In this document: positions 1-8,576 of the stretch, one piece after another
Position numbering within the stretch: position 1 is the first letter of the stretch
How the letters are laid out: the number at the start of each line of letters is the position of its first letter
Assembly (NCBI GenBank): GCA_035626395.1
Contig: DASPNR010000031.1
Span: 558,001 to 622,000, forward strand
Source of the DNA: Candidatus Limnocylindrales bacterium
Lineage (GTDB): Bacteria > Desulfobacterota > Binatia > UBA1149 > CAITLU01
DNA: 64,000 nucleotides
Direction: 5' to 3'
Made by a program: the position numbers and the translations under genes
Notes under the pieces: model-generated
The model's input: the letters and a program-made list of their open reading frames with translations, nothing else
Databases searched by the model: none
What the model was told of the DNA's origin: nothing

Positions 1-1
1 G

Positions 2-325
2 TGGGAGCTGGCGCCGACGCTGGCACGCCGCGGTGGCACCGCCGTCCTGTTCGGCGGCTGCGCGCGCGGCACCATCGCCACTTTCGACACCTACCGACTG
101 CACTACGACGGCGTGCACATCGCCAGCCCCTTTCACTTCCGCCCGCGCGACGTCGCCGAAGCACGCCGCCTCCTGTGCTCGCCGTCGCTGGACTGGTCGC
201 CGCTGATCAGCGGCCGCGCGGCGCTGGCGGACGTGCCCGAGCTGTTCACGCATCTCGGCGATGGCGGGGAGATGAAGATCGCGATCGCTCCGCACGGGGC
301 CGCATCGGCGCAGGCCACGCGATGA
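2..325 (+). CDS. zinc-type alcohol dehydrogenase (MDR family), C-terminal fragment
   Basis: Only the last 107 residues are inside the window; the gene starts upstream. The visible part reads as the end of a Rossmann domain (GGTAVLFGGCARG) followed by a HYDGVHIASPFHF segment and the closing helices ending in ALADVPELF. This is the usual C-terminal layout of zinc-dependent medium-chain dehydrogenases of the threonine or sorbitol dehydrogenase type. Its stop overlaps the start of the next gene (ATGA), and that neighbour is a second enzyme of the same superfamily, so the two are probably translated from one message and act in the same alcohol or polyol oxidation step. The substrate cannot be told from this fragment. 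Confidence 0.7.
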   Translation, partial: WELAPTLARRGGTAVLFGGCARGTIATFDTYRLHYDGVHIASPFHFRPRDVAEARRLLCSPSLDWSPLISGRAALADVPELFTHLGDGGEMKIAIAPHGAASAQATR

Positions 326-1341
326 AAGTCGCCCGTCTCTACAGCGCCACCGACATCCGCATCGAAGAGATGCCGACACCCGAGCCGGGGCCCGGACAGG
401 CGCTGGTGCGAACGCGCGCGTGCGGCATCTGCACCGGCGACATCATGGGTTGGTATCTGGCGCGCAAGGCGCCGCTCGTCTTCGGACACGAGCCCGCCGG
501 CGACATCGTCGCGCTCGGCAGCGGCGTGGAAGGGTATCGCGAGGGCGATCGCGTCTTCGTGCACCATCACGCGCCGTGCGGAACCTGCCGTCACTGCCGG
601 CGCGGGCATTACGTGCACTGCAGGACCTGGCGAAGGACCAATCTGTATCCGGGCGGCATGGCCGAATACTTCCTGGTCGGCCCGGAAAACCTGGCTGCCG
701 ATACGCTGCGCCTGCCCGACACCATGAGCTACGCCGCCGGCAGCCTGGTCGAGCCCGCTGCCTGCGCCGTCAAATCGCTCAGACGAGCGGACCTGCGACC
801 GGGCGATACGGTGCTGATCGTCGGTCTCGGGATCATGGGGCAGCTCCACGTCCTGCTGGCCAGGCAGCTCGGCGTGCGGGTGGTCGCCGCCGACCTCGTC
901 GATTTCCGGCTGCAGAAGGCGCTGGCGCTTGGCGCCGATGCGGTCATCGACGTCCGGCAGACGACGCTGGCTCAGGGGATGATGGACGTCGGCGGCGGGG
1001 AGAAGGCCGATGCCGTGATCGTCGGCCCCGGTTCGATCGAAGCCATCGAGGCCGGAATCGCTGCGGCCGGCCCGGGCGCGCGCGTCGTGCTGTTCACGAG
1101 CTCCAAGCCGGGAGACGTGCTGCCGCTCAAGCCCTCGGAGCTCTACTTCGACGAGATCTCGCTGGTGCCGAGCTACTCGTGCGGACCCGACGATACGCGG
1201 CGCGCCTTCGAGGCCCTTGCCGAGGGCGTTCTGCGCGAGGAGGATCTCATCACGCACCGTTTCGGCCTGGAGCGCATCAATGAAGCCTTCGCCGCCGCCG
1301 CCAGGGTCGACGAAGCGCTGAAGACGATCGTGGAGTTCTGA
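322..1341 (+). CDS. zinc-dependent alcohol dehydrogenase (MDR family)
   Basis: A complete 339-residue NAD(P)-dependent dehydrogenase that should oxidise an alcohol or polyol in the cytoplasm. The catalytic-zinc region has C34/C37, the GHE motif at 55-57 and a Glu near 144 (VEPAACAV). The structural-zinc loop has four cysteines at 86, 89, 92 and 100. A Rossmann fingerprint GLGIMG sits at 168-173. All expected zinc ligands are present, so it looks catalytically intact. The start is the ATG overlapping the preceding stop; an open frame continues upstream but has no matching domain content. It is the second of two tandem dehydrogenases. Substrate is unknown; threonine, sorbitol and related polyol dehydrogenases share this pattern. 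Confidence 0.85.
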   Translation: MKVARLYSATDIRIEEMPTPEPGPGQALVRTRACGICTGDIMGWYLARKAPLVFGHEPAGDIVALGSGVEGYREGDRVFVHHHAPCGTCRHCRRGHYVHCRTWRRTNLYPGGMAEYFLVGPENLAADTLRLPDTMSYAAGSLVEPAACAVKSLRRADLRPGDTVLIVGLGIMGQLHVLLARQLGVRVVAADLVDFRLQKALALGADAVIDVRQTTLAQGMMDVGGGEKADAVIVGPGSIEAIEAGIAAAGPGARVVLFTSSKPGDVLPLKPSELYFDEISLVPSYSCGPDDTRRAFEALAEGVLREEDLITHRFGLERINEAFAAAARVDEALKTIVEF

Positions 1342-1355
1342 AAGGAGGCGGACGG

Positions 1356-1385
1356 CGCGCGGTCATCCGGCCGGATGACCGCGCG
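1356..1385. terminator. 30-bp perfect palindrome between convergent genes
   Basis: Fifteen bases are followed directly by their exact reverse complement, centred between 1370 and 1371, and rich in GC. It lies between the stop of the dehydrogenase at 1341 and the stop of the minus-strand lipoprotein gene at 1409. In RNA from either strand it would fold into a stable hairpin, so a two-way transcription stop or 3' end protector is likely. No U-run follows on either strand, so it is not a textbook intrinsic terminator. Confidence 0.55.
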
Positions 1386-1408
1386 TGTCCTCGAACGCTG
1401 GCGCAGTC

Positions 1409-1630
1409 TTACTTGCGCATGCTCTTGTGGAAGAGCGCCTCCTGCTTTTCGGAGGCGACACTGGCGCGGTCGGCTGCCGCTTCGGCGCGATTGGCCGCAG
1501 CCTCGGCACGATTGGCGGCCTCTTCGATCCGCTGCAGGTCATCCGAGGTCACCGAGTCGCTGCTCTTGGCCGCGCAACCGGCGGCGACCACTGCGACGGC
1601 AAGTGCTGCAAAGGCTGTTTTCCAGTTCAT
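1409..1630 (-). CDS. Braun/OprI-like alanine-zipper outer-membrane lipoprotein
   Basis: A 73-residue lipoprotein. It has a signal peptide with a lipobox ending AAGC at residues 18-21, then a short polar linker, then a heptad-like alanine-rich helix (repeats of NRAEAA) ending in SMRK. The design matches Lpp/OprI murein lipoproteins: acylated Cys in the outer membrane, a trimeric coiled coil, and a C-terminal Arg-Lys that can be linked to peptidoglycan. OprI also ends in Arg-Lys. The start is the ATG at 1630 with an AAGGAG ribosome site a few bases upstream. A longer upstream frame is rejected because it would bury the signal peptide. A candidate sigma-70 promoter lies at 1737-1766. It converges on the dehydrogenase gene across a palindrome. 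Covalent attachment is inferred, not shown. Confidence 0.8.
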   Translation of the reverse strand: MNWKTAFAALAVAVVAAGCAAKSSDSVTSDDLQRIEEAANRAEAAANRAEAAADRASVASEKQEALFHKSMRK

Positions 1631-1736
1631 CTCGATGCGCTCCTTGTTTCGTGTCGTATGCGCGGCCGGCGCGGGCTTCCGCGCCTGCCACGGTCCCGGA
1701 CTTCTCGGACGAGAGCCACCCCCGCGCGGCGCACGG

Positions 1737-1766
1737 AAAATAAGCCCAGGTATGGTCATTTGACAA
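1737..1766 (-). promoter_or_regulatory. candidate sigma-70 promoter for the Lpp-like gene
   Basis: On the minus strand a TTGTCA (-35) at 1761-1766 is followed after 18 bases by TATTTT (-10) at 1737-1742. It is about 100 bases upstream of the lipoprotein start. The match is 5 of 6 and 4 of 6 to consensus. Lpp-type genes are usually strongly expressed, which fits. Confidence 0.45.
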
Positions 1767-1872
1767 ATCCCGCGCGCGCCCTCGGCCGCAGCTGCGCAGG
1801 CTTGCCGATGAACGCGGGAACGGCGTCGGTCGGCGGCCCGATCGCGAGGACGGCTGTTTGGAAGAGGCGAGC

Positions 1873-3390
1873 ATGCATCGCTATCATCCCGCGATGGCAG
1901 TCAGTCGGCGGCGATGGATTCAGCGACGCGGCATCGCTGCCGGCACCGGCATCGGATGGCCCGAGCTGCTGGCGGCGGCGTTCGCCATCGCCCTGTATCT
2001 TCCTGCGCTCGGCTTCGGCTTCGTTTTCGACGACCGCGCCCTGATCGGCAGCGATGGATGGCCGCTGTGGCTGGGCGGCAGCCTGCCATACCGGCCGGTG
2101 CGATGGGCGAGCTATCTCCTGGATGGATCGCTCGGCGGATCGGCCGCCGTCTATCACGCTCATAATGTTGCCTGGCACGGTCTCGTCGCCGCTTGCACCG
2201 TCGCCGTCGCGCGCGCCCTCGGCGCCGGCGCCACCGCCAGCGTCGTGGCTGCCATCTGCGCGGCGGCCCATCCGCTGGCGGTCGAAGCGGCGGCGTACGT
2301 CGCGGGCCGGCGCGACCTTCTGGCAGTGGCATCAGGGCTGATCGCGCTGCTGGCCTGGCTGCGCGGCGCAGCGGCGCTGGCGGCCGCCGCGCTGCTGCTC
2401 GCGGTCGGAGCCAAGGAGAGCGCGCTGGCCTTCGTTCCCGTGCTCGCGGCCGCATCGGCGTGTGCGCTGGCACCGCGCTCGCTGGCGGCGGCGCGCGCAT
2501 TGAGCGTCGGCATCGCTGGCGGCGTCGCACTTGCCATCGCTTACGGAGTCATCGGGCCGTTTGGCCCGAACATCGGCATCGACGGATACGCGCGTGTCGG
2601 CGCCACTGTGCTGCACTACGCCGCGACCATCGCGTGGCCGGCGGCACTGTCCCCCGAGTATCCGGACCTGCGCCGGTTCCGCCCCGATGTCGCAGGCGGC
2701 GAAGAAGTCCTGGCCGCGGCCGGTGCAACCACGCTGCTGCTGACGGTTGCGGCGATCACGCTGGCGGCATGTCTGCGCGCTGCGCGGCGAAGCGAGCCGC
2801 GGCCGCTCCTGTTCTGTGCCGCGTGGATCACGCTGGCGGCGATCTGCCTGTCGGTGTGGGGCGGGCTGCACGAGCCCGGGGCCGACCGGCACGCGTATCT
2901 GTTGTTGCCGGCGCTCGGCGTCGGACTCGCGCTGCTTCTGACCCGAGCGCAGCAGGCGGCATCACTGTTGCCGGCGCCCGCATCGCTGGCGCCGATGGCG
3001 GCTGCGATCCTGGCCATCGCCGCTCTGTCGGCGGCCACGCGCGAGACGATGATGCACTGGCGCGACGAATCGACGCTGTGGTCGCGGGCGGTGCAGGTGG
3101 CTCCCGCTTCGGCACGCATGCGCTACAACCTGGCGTCAGTGCTGTCGGGGCGCGGTGAGTATGCGCAGGCGCAGTTCGAGCTGTCGCGTGCGCTTCGCAG
3201 CGAGCCCGATTACGCCCCCGCGCATCTGGCCCGTGCCGCCGTACGCTGCGCGCGCGGACGCTCGGCCGCGGCGCGGCCCGATCTCCTGCGTGCGCTCGAG
3301 CTCGGCGCTCCCTCCGATGATGTCGCGGGCATCGCCCGCGACTGCACACTGATCGAATTTGCCGGCCTGGCGGCGGCCGGCCTCCGGTGA
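1873..3390 (+). CDS. polytopic membrane protein with C-terminal TPR repeats (TMTC/GT-C-like)
   Basis: A 505-residue integral membrane protein with roughly ten hydrophobic segments and a C-terminal soluble region. Near the N-terminus it carries FVFDDRALI, with paired acidic residues in the first periplasmic loop, then YRPVRW. This is the layout of bacterial TPR-bearing GT-C-like proteins related to eukaryotic TMTC O-mannosyltransferases. The last 100 residues form about two tetratricopeptide-like helical pairs (RMRYNLASVLSGRGEYAQAQ and a following unit). The ATG at 1873 is chosen because GAAGAGG precedes it by five bases; a TTG at 1858 is possible. The stop overlaps the next gene (GTGA), a membrane sulfatase-fold enzyme. 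Glycosyl transfer from a lipid-linked sugar is inferred; no activity is assured. Confidence 0.65.
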   Translation: MHRYHPAMAVSRRRWIQRRGIAAGTGIGWPELLAAAFAIALYLPALGFGFVFDDRALIGSDGWPLWLGGSLPYRPVRWASYLLDGSLGGSAAVYHAHNVAWHGLVAACTVAVARALGAGATASVVAAICAAAHPLAVEAAAYVAGRRDLLAVASGLIALLAWLRGAAALAAAALLLAVGAKESALAFVPVLAAASACALAPRSLAAARALSVGIAGGVALAIAYGVIGPFGPNIGIDGYARVGATVLHYAATIAWPAALSPEYPDLRRFRPDVAGGEEVLAAAGATTLLLTVAAITLAACLRAARRSEPRPLLFCAAWITLAAICLSVWGGLHEPGADRHAYLLLPALGVGLALLLTRAQQAASLLPAPASLAPMAAAILAIAALSAATRETMMHWRDESTLWSRAVQVAPASARMRYNLASVLSGRGEYAQAQFELSRALRSEPDYAPAHLARAAVRCARGRSAAARPDLLRALELGAPSDDVAGIARDCTLIEFAGLAAAGLR

Positions 3391-5453
3391 CGGCCTCCGT
3401 CGTCGCCCTGATCTGCTCGCTGCTGATCGCGCGGGGGCAGGGGTACGGCGGGCCGGCTATCGCGACGCTCCTGTGGTGGAACGCGGCGCTGGCCGCGATG
3501 CCGCTCGCGCTCGTGTGGATTGCCGAGCGCGCTGTGGCTTTCATCCTGCGCCAGCGTGCGGCACCGGCCGGCGTCACCGCGCGCACTCCGACGCGCGGTG
3601 CATCCGACGCCGCCGCAGCACCCGACGCGGCCGTTCACGCTGCAACACCCGTCGTGTCTGCCGGCTCGCCCGCACTCTCGGCACCACGGTCCGCTTCAGC
3701 CGTCGAGAGCGCGTCGCTGGTCGCGCAGTCGTCGTGCGCGCTGGCGATGTTCGGCTGGTGGTGGCTCGAGCCGCACGCGGTGCTGACCGCATGGACCGGC
3801 GCAAGCCTGAGCAGCCGCTGGTGGCTCGCGGCGCTCGGCGCCATCGTCGGTGCCGCGCTGGCTGCGGCGGCGGCGCGGCGGCGCGACGCTCGTTGTGCTC
3901 GCGAGGTCTCGGCGGGAACGCTGGTGGCGTTCCTGCTCGCCGGAGGGGCGATGTATCGCGCGGCCGACGATGTGGCGGCGGGCGAGCGCGCCGTCGCGGC
4001 GGCCACGATCGCAGCCGCCGCGGCGACATGCGGCCTGCTCGCGTACGTTCTTGCGCGTGGCCGGCTCCGCGGCGCGGCCGTCGTGCTCGGCGCCGCAGCC
4101 GCGATCGCGATCGCGCTTTGCATGCTGCCCACCGCCGGCACGCAGCGCACCGCGAAGGCCGGCGCCGCGCGCGAGTCGGTCCTTCTGGTCGTCATCGACA
4201 CGCTCCGCGCCGATGCCGCAGGCGCGATGCCGGGCCTGAAGACGTGGATGCCGCACCTGGCTCGCATCGCCGGTGATGGCGTGACGTTCACGCAGGCGAT
4301 CTCGCCGGCGCCATGGACGCTGCCCGCCACCGTCAGCCTGCTCAGCGGATGGAACCCGCACCGCCACCGCGCAGGCGCCAGCGTCTCGCCGTGGGAGGTC
4401 CTGCCGGGCGAGCCGCGCGCCTGCTATCTGGGCCCGGCGCTGCGAGATGCCGGCTACGTCGTCGGCGCCTTCGTCAACAATCCGTATCTGCGACCCTATT
4501 TCGGCTTCGGCCGCGGGCATCTGCTGTTTCGTCCGTATCACGGCACCGCCGACGACGGTGTGACGCTGGCGCTTCAGTGGCAGCGCCGCATCCAAGGCCG
4601 GCCCTTCTTCACGATGCTGCACGTCATGGATCCGCACTGGCCGTTCTCGGCCCCTGCGGGATTCGGAGCGGAGCGCTCCGACTGCGCAAGCTGCGATTCG
4701 CTCGGTGAGCTGCAGTACAAGCCCACCTCGGAGGCGACGCGGCGTGAAGTGCGAGCACGCTATCGTGCCGAGGTCGAATACACGGACGCGCAGCTCGGAC
4801 GTCTCTACGACGCCTTGAACGAGAGCGGCGCCCTCGACAGCGCCTGGCTCATCGTCACCTCCGATCACGGCGAAGAGCTGTGGGATCACGGCGGATTTCT
4901 GCACGGACACACCCTCTACGACGAGCTGCTGCGCGTGCCGCTGGTGGTGGTTCCGCCGCGCTCCCGCGGCGGCGTCGCGCGCGGCAGCATCGCGGGATGG
5001 CAGGTTCGGCTCGAAGACGTGGCGGCCACGATCCTCGACATCGCGGGCCTGGATGGTTCGCTCGCGCCCGACGGCGCCTCGCTGCTGCCGCTGATCGCGC
5101 TGCCGCAATCGGCGCCGGTGCCGGCGCGCGTGCAGCTGAGCGGCTACGTCAAGTCGCCGCTCGATATGAGCTATGCCCTGCGCGGCCACGCCTACAAGGC
5201 GATCTTCCGGCCCGACAACCCGTTCGCCAGCGAGGTGTTCCACGTGTTCTCCGACCCGCGCGAGAAGCACAACCTGCTGTCGCCGCAGGCCGATGCGCTG
5301 GCGCGCCTGACGGCGGGCAACAAGCTGCGCGAGCTTCAGGGCATCGTGGCCGCGCGCGGTTTGCAGCTGGAGCGCCAGCCGCTGCCGCAGTCGAGCGCCG
5401 CGCCCGATGCCGATCTGCTGCGCCAGCTTCGCAGCCTCGGCTACGCGAATTGA
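3387..5453 (+). CDS. membrane-anchored alkaline-phosphatase-superfamily (sulfatase-fold) enzyme
   Basis: A 688-residue protein. Residues 1-250 hold several hydrophobic segments separated by an Ala/Pro/Ser-rich linker; a sulfatase-fold domain follows from about residue 264. Metal ligands are seen in VVIDTLRAD (D271) and near 493 (TSDHGEE). At the nucleophile position, where sulfatases carry the Cys that becomes formylglycine (CxPSR), this protein has T311 in PWTLPATVSLLSG. Threonine nucleophiles occur in phosphotransferases and phosphodiesterases of the superfamily, so phospho-substituent transfer or cleavage is more likely than sulfate hydrolysis. The protein ends LRSLGYAN, a tail shared in form with two other members here. 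The GTG start overlaps the upstream stop. It converges tightly with the next, minus-strand gene. Confidence 0.75.
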   Translation: MTASVVALICSLLIARGQGYGGPAIATLLWWNAALAAMPLALVWIAERAVAFILRQRAAPAGVTARTPTRGASDAAAAPDAAVHAATPVVSAGSPALSAPRSASAVESASLVAQSSCALAMFGWWWLEPHAVLTAWTGASLSSRWWLAALGAIVGAALAAAAARRRDARCAREVSAGTLVAFLLAGGAMYRAADDVAAGERAVAAATIAAAAATCGLLAYVLARGRLRGAAVVLGAAAAIAIALCMLPTAGTQRTAKAGAARESVLLVVIDTLRADAAGAMPGLKTWMPHLARIAGDGVTFTQAISPAPWTLPATVSLLSGWNPHRHRAGASVSPWEVLPGEPRACYLGPALRDAGYVVGAFVNNPYLRPYFGFGRGHLLFRPYHGTADDGVTLALQWQRRIQGRPFFTMLHVMDPHWPFSAPAGFGAERSDCASCDSLGELQYKPTSEATRREVRARYRAEVEYTDAQLGRLYDALNESGALDSAWLIVTSDHGEELWDHGGFLHGHTLYDELLRVPLVVVPPRSRGGVARGSIAGWQVRLEDVAATILDIAGLDGSLAPDGASLLPLIALPQSAPVPARVQLSGYVKSPLDMSYALRGHAYKAIFRPDNPFASEVFHVFSDPREKHNLLSPQADALARLTAGNKLRELQGIVAARGLQLERQPLPQSSAAPDADLLRQLRSLGYAN

Positions 5454-5456
5454 GCG

Positions 5457-7520
5457 TCACCGGATCGGCTCGCCCTTGCCGTTCAGGCTGCGCTCGAGCT
5501 TGTAGATCGCGATCGGGGCGAGATAGCGCTCGATCCTTACCGGCAGCCGGTCGTGCGTCGCTTCCAGCAGTGGAAGATGCACGCGGGTACGGCCGACCAG
5601 GCTCCCGCGCACGAACGCCGCCGGCTGCGGACGACCGAAGCCGCCGGTGACGAAGTACACGGGCACGTTCGGGAACGCATGCACCAGCGCGGAGAGCTGC
5701 TGGCGTCCGACCTTGGTGGTGTCGGGGTAGACCGAGACGTTGTTGCGCCCGTACAGCAGCCACAGCGCCGGACCGAGCATGTGCGCGCTGAGGGTGCGGT
5801 TGATCGCGATCAGGCCGCCGTCGGGAATGGCCGCGACGACCTCCTCGAGCTGTTCGGTGGCGCCCTGGTAGAGCGGCTTGCCCCAGACCGTGCGGCCACC
5901 GGCGACGACGCCGAAGAGCAGCGCCGCCACGGCGATCACGCCTGCCGCCGGATGGCGGCGCCACGCGTGCTCTGCCGCTGCGACCGCCAGCAGCAGCAGT
6001 CCTGGCAGTAGCACAGGAACGTAACGACGCACGCCCCACGGCAACGTCGGATGCACGTGCGGGTTGTAGAACAGCACCAGCGACGTGACGGCCAGCAGCG
6101 CCAGCACCATGGCGCTGCCGGGCAGCTCGCGGCGGCGCTGCCAGACGATGACGGTGCCGGCGGCGGCCAGGGCCAGTCCTGCCCATCCCATGTAGAACGA
6201 CAGCCAAAGCGGCGTGCGCGTGGCAAGGAATGAGGAGACCGCCGCGTGCCCGGCCACCAGCGCGAGGACGAAGCCGAAGCGCAGCGCGCGCCTCCACCCG
6301 AGCCACCAAGCAAGGGCAGCCGCCGCAATGCTCGCCGCGACGGCGCCGACGGCGAGCAGCGTTGCGTGGTGGACGAGGAGATACAGGAGCAGGACGCGCG
6401 CGTTCGTTCCATTGTCGAGCAGGGGCGCCGCGTACGATCCCGGCACGCGCACGAGCTCGACCGCTGTCAGCAGCGCCCAGGCCCCGATCATCGCGAAGAA
6501 CGCCGGCGGCAGCGGCGCGGCCGTCGACTCGGACGAAGCGGTCGCGGCGGCGCGGAAGGAGGGCAGCAGCACCAGCGTGCCGGCCAGGAAGATCGCAAAG
6601 TCGATGCGCAGGAGCATGGCCGCGCCGAACGCTGCCGCAGCAAGGACGATGTCGGCGTGGCCACGCTTGTGATCGTAGGCCGCGGCTGCGGTCAGGCCGG
6701 CCCAGGCCAGGTACCACGCCGGCTGCTCCGACATCGCGAAATGTGCCGAATAATACGCCGCTCCGTTGCCGGCAATGACCGCCACGGCCAGCAGCGTCCA
6801 TGGCAGCGTCAGCCAGCGCCTGACCAGAACGAACGTCGTCCACACGGCCAGCGCCGCGAAGAACGTCGCATAGGCCGGTGCCGCGCGCGCGCCGGCAATC
6901 TCGGTGACGAGCGCCGCCCACACCGAGGGCACCGGAAAGAACGCCGGCCACGCCCTGGTGTCCTCGAGCGAATGCATCAGCAGCGCGCCCGGCACGCGGC
7001 GATACGGCGGGCCGCCGCCCCCGACCACCTGCGACATCGAGTCGAACAGGCTCCGCCGCAGGATCGGGCTGAGCCTGGGTGCCAGCTCGTCGTCGACGGC
7101 GAACTTGCCGGTGCGCGCCAGCGCGACGCCGGTATCGAGATAGGCGCTCGCGTCGGAGGCGGCCAGGAACGTGGGATAGGGCGGCCAGTAGGCGAGCAGG
7201 GCCAGCAGGAAGACGAGCGGCCCGATCCGGTCGTGCCAGACCGGGATCGATTCGTCGCGGCCGCGGATGAGCAGCTGGTAGAGGAAGCCGACGAAAGTGA
7301 TGAAGCCGTTGCCCAGCACCACCGACGCCAGTGAGAAGCTCTCGAAGGCTGCCAGAGAGGAAGCCACCGCCGTCGTGCAGAGCACGCTGACGAGGACCTG
7401 CGCCCACAGCCGCGGAAGCGAGGATTGCCGCCCGCGCCACCACCCCTGCCCCGGAGCCAGGGCGCAGGCGTAGACGGCGATCGCGCCGCGTGCCAGCGCA
7501 GGTATGAGCTCAGGAGCCAC
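5457..7520 (-). CDS. polytopic GT-C-type membrane glycosyltransferase-like protein
   Basis: A 687-residue protein with about a dozen hydrophobic segments and a C-terminal soluble region of about 150 residues. An acidic first large loop (AASDASAYLDTG, then FAVDDELAPR) is in the position where GT-C enzymes keep the metal- or substrate-binding aspartates. The overall layout resembles ArnT/PMT-like transferases that move sugars from polyprenyl phosphate to acceptors on the periplasmic face. I do not recognise a specific subfamily. The stop is three bases from the stop of the plus-strand sulfatase-fold gene, so the two genes converge with no separate terminator. The gene begins about 30 bases beyond the terminator of the secreted-protein gene at 7617, hence it needs its own promoter or readthrough. 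Confidence 0.6.
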   Translation of the reverse strand: MAPELIPALARGAIAVYACALAPGQGWWRGRQSSLPRLWAQVLVSVLCTTAVASSLAAFESFSLASVVLGNGFITFVGFLYQLLIRGRDESIPVWHDRIGPLVFLLALLAYWPPYPTFLAASDASAYLDTGVALARTGKFAVDDELAPRLSPILRRSLFDSMSQVVGGGGPPYRRVPGALLMHSLEDTRAWPAFFPVPSVWAALVTEIAGARAAPAYATFFAALAVWTTFVLVRRWLTLPWTLLAVAVIAGNGAAYYSAHFAMSEQPAWYLAWAGLTAAAAYDHKRGHADIVLAAAAFGAAMLLRIDFAIFLAGTLVLLPSFRAAATASSESTAAPLPPAFFAMIGAWALLTAVELVRVPGSYAAPLLDNGTNARVLLLYLLVHHATLLAVGAVAASIAAAALAWWLGWRRALRFGFVLALVAGHAAVSSFLATRTPLWLSFYMGWAGLALAAAGTVIVWQRRRELPGSAMVLALLAVTSLVLFYNPHVHPTLPWGVRRYVPVLLPGLLLLAVAAAEHAWRRHPAAGVIAVAALLFGVVAGGRTVWGKPLYQGATEQLEEVVAAIPDGGLIAINRTLSAHMLGPALWLLYGRNNVSVYPDTTKVGRQQLSALVHAFPNVPVYFVTGGFGRPQPAAFVRGSLVGRTRVHLPLLEATHDRLPVRIERYLAPIAIYKLERSLNGKGEPIR

Positions 7521-7549
7521 CGGGTAGCCAGTAGTGCCCGGATCGAACG

Positions 7550-7585
7550 AAAAAAAACGGGGCGGTGCATTTCTGCACCGCCCCG
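7550..7585 (-). terminator. strong rho-independent terminator of the secreted-protein gene
   Basis: A perfect 12-bp GC-rich stem (7558-7569 with 7574-7585) and a four-base loop are followed on the minus strand by eight T residues (7550-7557). It lies 31 bases after the stop of the gene at 7617-8369 and is among the clearest intrinsic terminators in the window. Confidence 0.93.
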
Positions 7586-7616
7586 TCGTCAGGACCGTGG
7601 CTTGCGCCGCGGTTCG

Positions 7617-8369
7617 TTACTGGGGCTCGGGCAGGTCGCTCTTGCTAGCCGAGCCGCCGCCGAGAGCCGCGAAGGGACGGCCATCCGGATCCTTGATCAT
7701 GATGTCGACGACCTGGATCTGGGTGCAGGTCGGCAGCGCCGCGCCGGTCGGACCAACGAAGGGCTTCAGAGCCTCGGCGCTGTTCGCGTCGAGCGAGAGG
7801 CCGCCGTTGCTCGGATCGTCGAAGTAGAACGTCACCGGGAAGTCGATGACGGTCATGTCGCCGTTGCCCGTTCCGTTGCCGTCGTTCAGCGAGGCGCGGC
7901 TCAGGGTCGCCAGCGTCCAGCCCGAATCGTCCGGGCCGATCGGGGTCGTGCCGTCGCTCTGCATGATGCCCTTGCACTTGCTCTTGACGTACACGATGTG
8001 GCACGGGCCCGGAGGCAGCTCGAGCAACTCGTCGTTCGAGTCGGTCACGGTCGCGCAGTCGGGAACCAGCTTGCCGCTGGTCGAAACGCTGCAGCCGCCC
8101 TTGCCGGCCGGATCAAACAGAAACTCGGTGCCCTGGCCGGTTCCCGCTTCGTCCTTGTTAGGAGTGACGGGCTCGCAGGCGGGCGTGCCGCCGCTGGTCT
8201 CGGTGTTGACGACCGGGTTCTCGGTCGACGGGCAGGCGGCATAGGCGCGAATCATCGAGCTCTTCAGACCCTTCGCCTTCGCAACCACGTTGAAATCACA
8301 TTGAGCGCTGGCCGTGCCCGCGTAACCGACGAGGGCAAGGGCAGCCATGGGCATAATCAGTTTCTTCAT
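7617..8369 (-). CDS. Sec-exported cysteine-containing protein of unknown function
   Basis: A 250-residue protein with a clean signal peptide (MKKLIMPMAALALVGYAG, cleavage after TASA). The mature part begins QCDFNVV and carries eight cysteines, an even number compatible with disulfides in the periplasm or outside. It is acidic, Gly/Thr/Asp-rich and has no transmembrane segment after the signal. I recognise no family. The ATG at 8369 is preceded by GGGAGGAGAG at 8375-8384. The gene is a stand-alone transcription unit with a near-consensus promoter (8548-8576), a leader of about 170 bases and a strong terminator, suggesting an abundant product. Flanking glycosyltransferase genes do not share its transcript. 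A surface or secreted structural role is only a guess. Confidence 0.8.
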   Translation of the reverse strand: MKKLIMPMAALALVGYAGTASAQCDFNVVAKAKGLKSSMIRAYAACPSTENPVVNTETSGGTPACEPVTPNKDEAGTGQGTEFLFDPAGKGGCSVSTSGKLVPDCATVTDSNDELLELPPGPCHIVYVKSKCKGIMQSDGTTPIGPDDSGWTLATLSRASLNDGNGTGNGDMTVIDFPVTFYFDDPSNGGLSLDANSAEALKPFVGPTGAALPTCTQIQVVDIMIKDPDGRPFAALGGGSASKSDLPEPQ

Positions 8370-8374
8370 TCGGA

Positions 8375-8384
8375 CTCTCCTCCC
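8375..8384 (-). promoter_or_regulatory. strong ribosome binding site
   Basis: GGGAGGAGAG lies five bases before the ATG at 8369 and fixes the start of the secreted-protein gene, excluding an upstream in-frame extension that has no signal-peptide features. Confidence 0.85.
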
Positions 8385-8547
8385 ACAAATTGCTGTCGAC
8401 AGTTTGGGTTCTTGCTGCGGCCTTTGCGGAACTCCCTCCCGCTCGGACCGACGTTGTTTCCACCAGGGGAGCGATCTCCTCCCCAGCTCCTGCAAAAGAT
8501 GCCCTGGCTGATGTATTGGCCGGCCTCCCCTGGCAGGTCGGGGGCAG

Positions 8548-8576
8548 TTATAAGGGCCGTGTCGCGTTATTGTCAA
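8548..8576 (-). promoter_or_regulatory. near-consensus sigma-70 promoter
   Basis: On the minus strand a perfect TTGACA (-35, 8571-8576) is separated by exactly 17 bases from TTATAA (-10, 8548-8553). Transcription should begin near 8541 and give the secreted-protein gene (7617-8369) an untranslated leader of about 170 bases. Confidence 0.85.

Noticed and set aside
3387..5453. Annotation as a true sulfatase
   Set aside because: The formylglycine Cys/Ser consensus is absent and Thr is at that position.
5149..7443. A 764-codon minus-strand frame
   Set aside because: It is a shifted reading of the GT-C gene at 5457-7520, without membrane segments or motifs.
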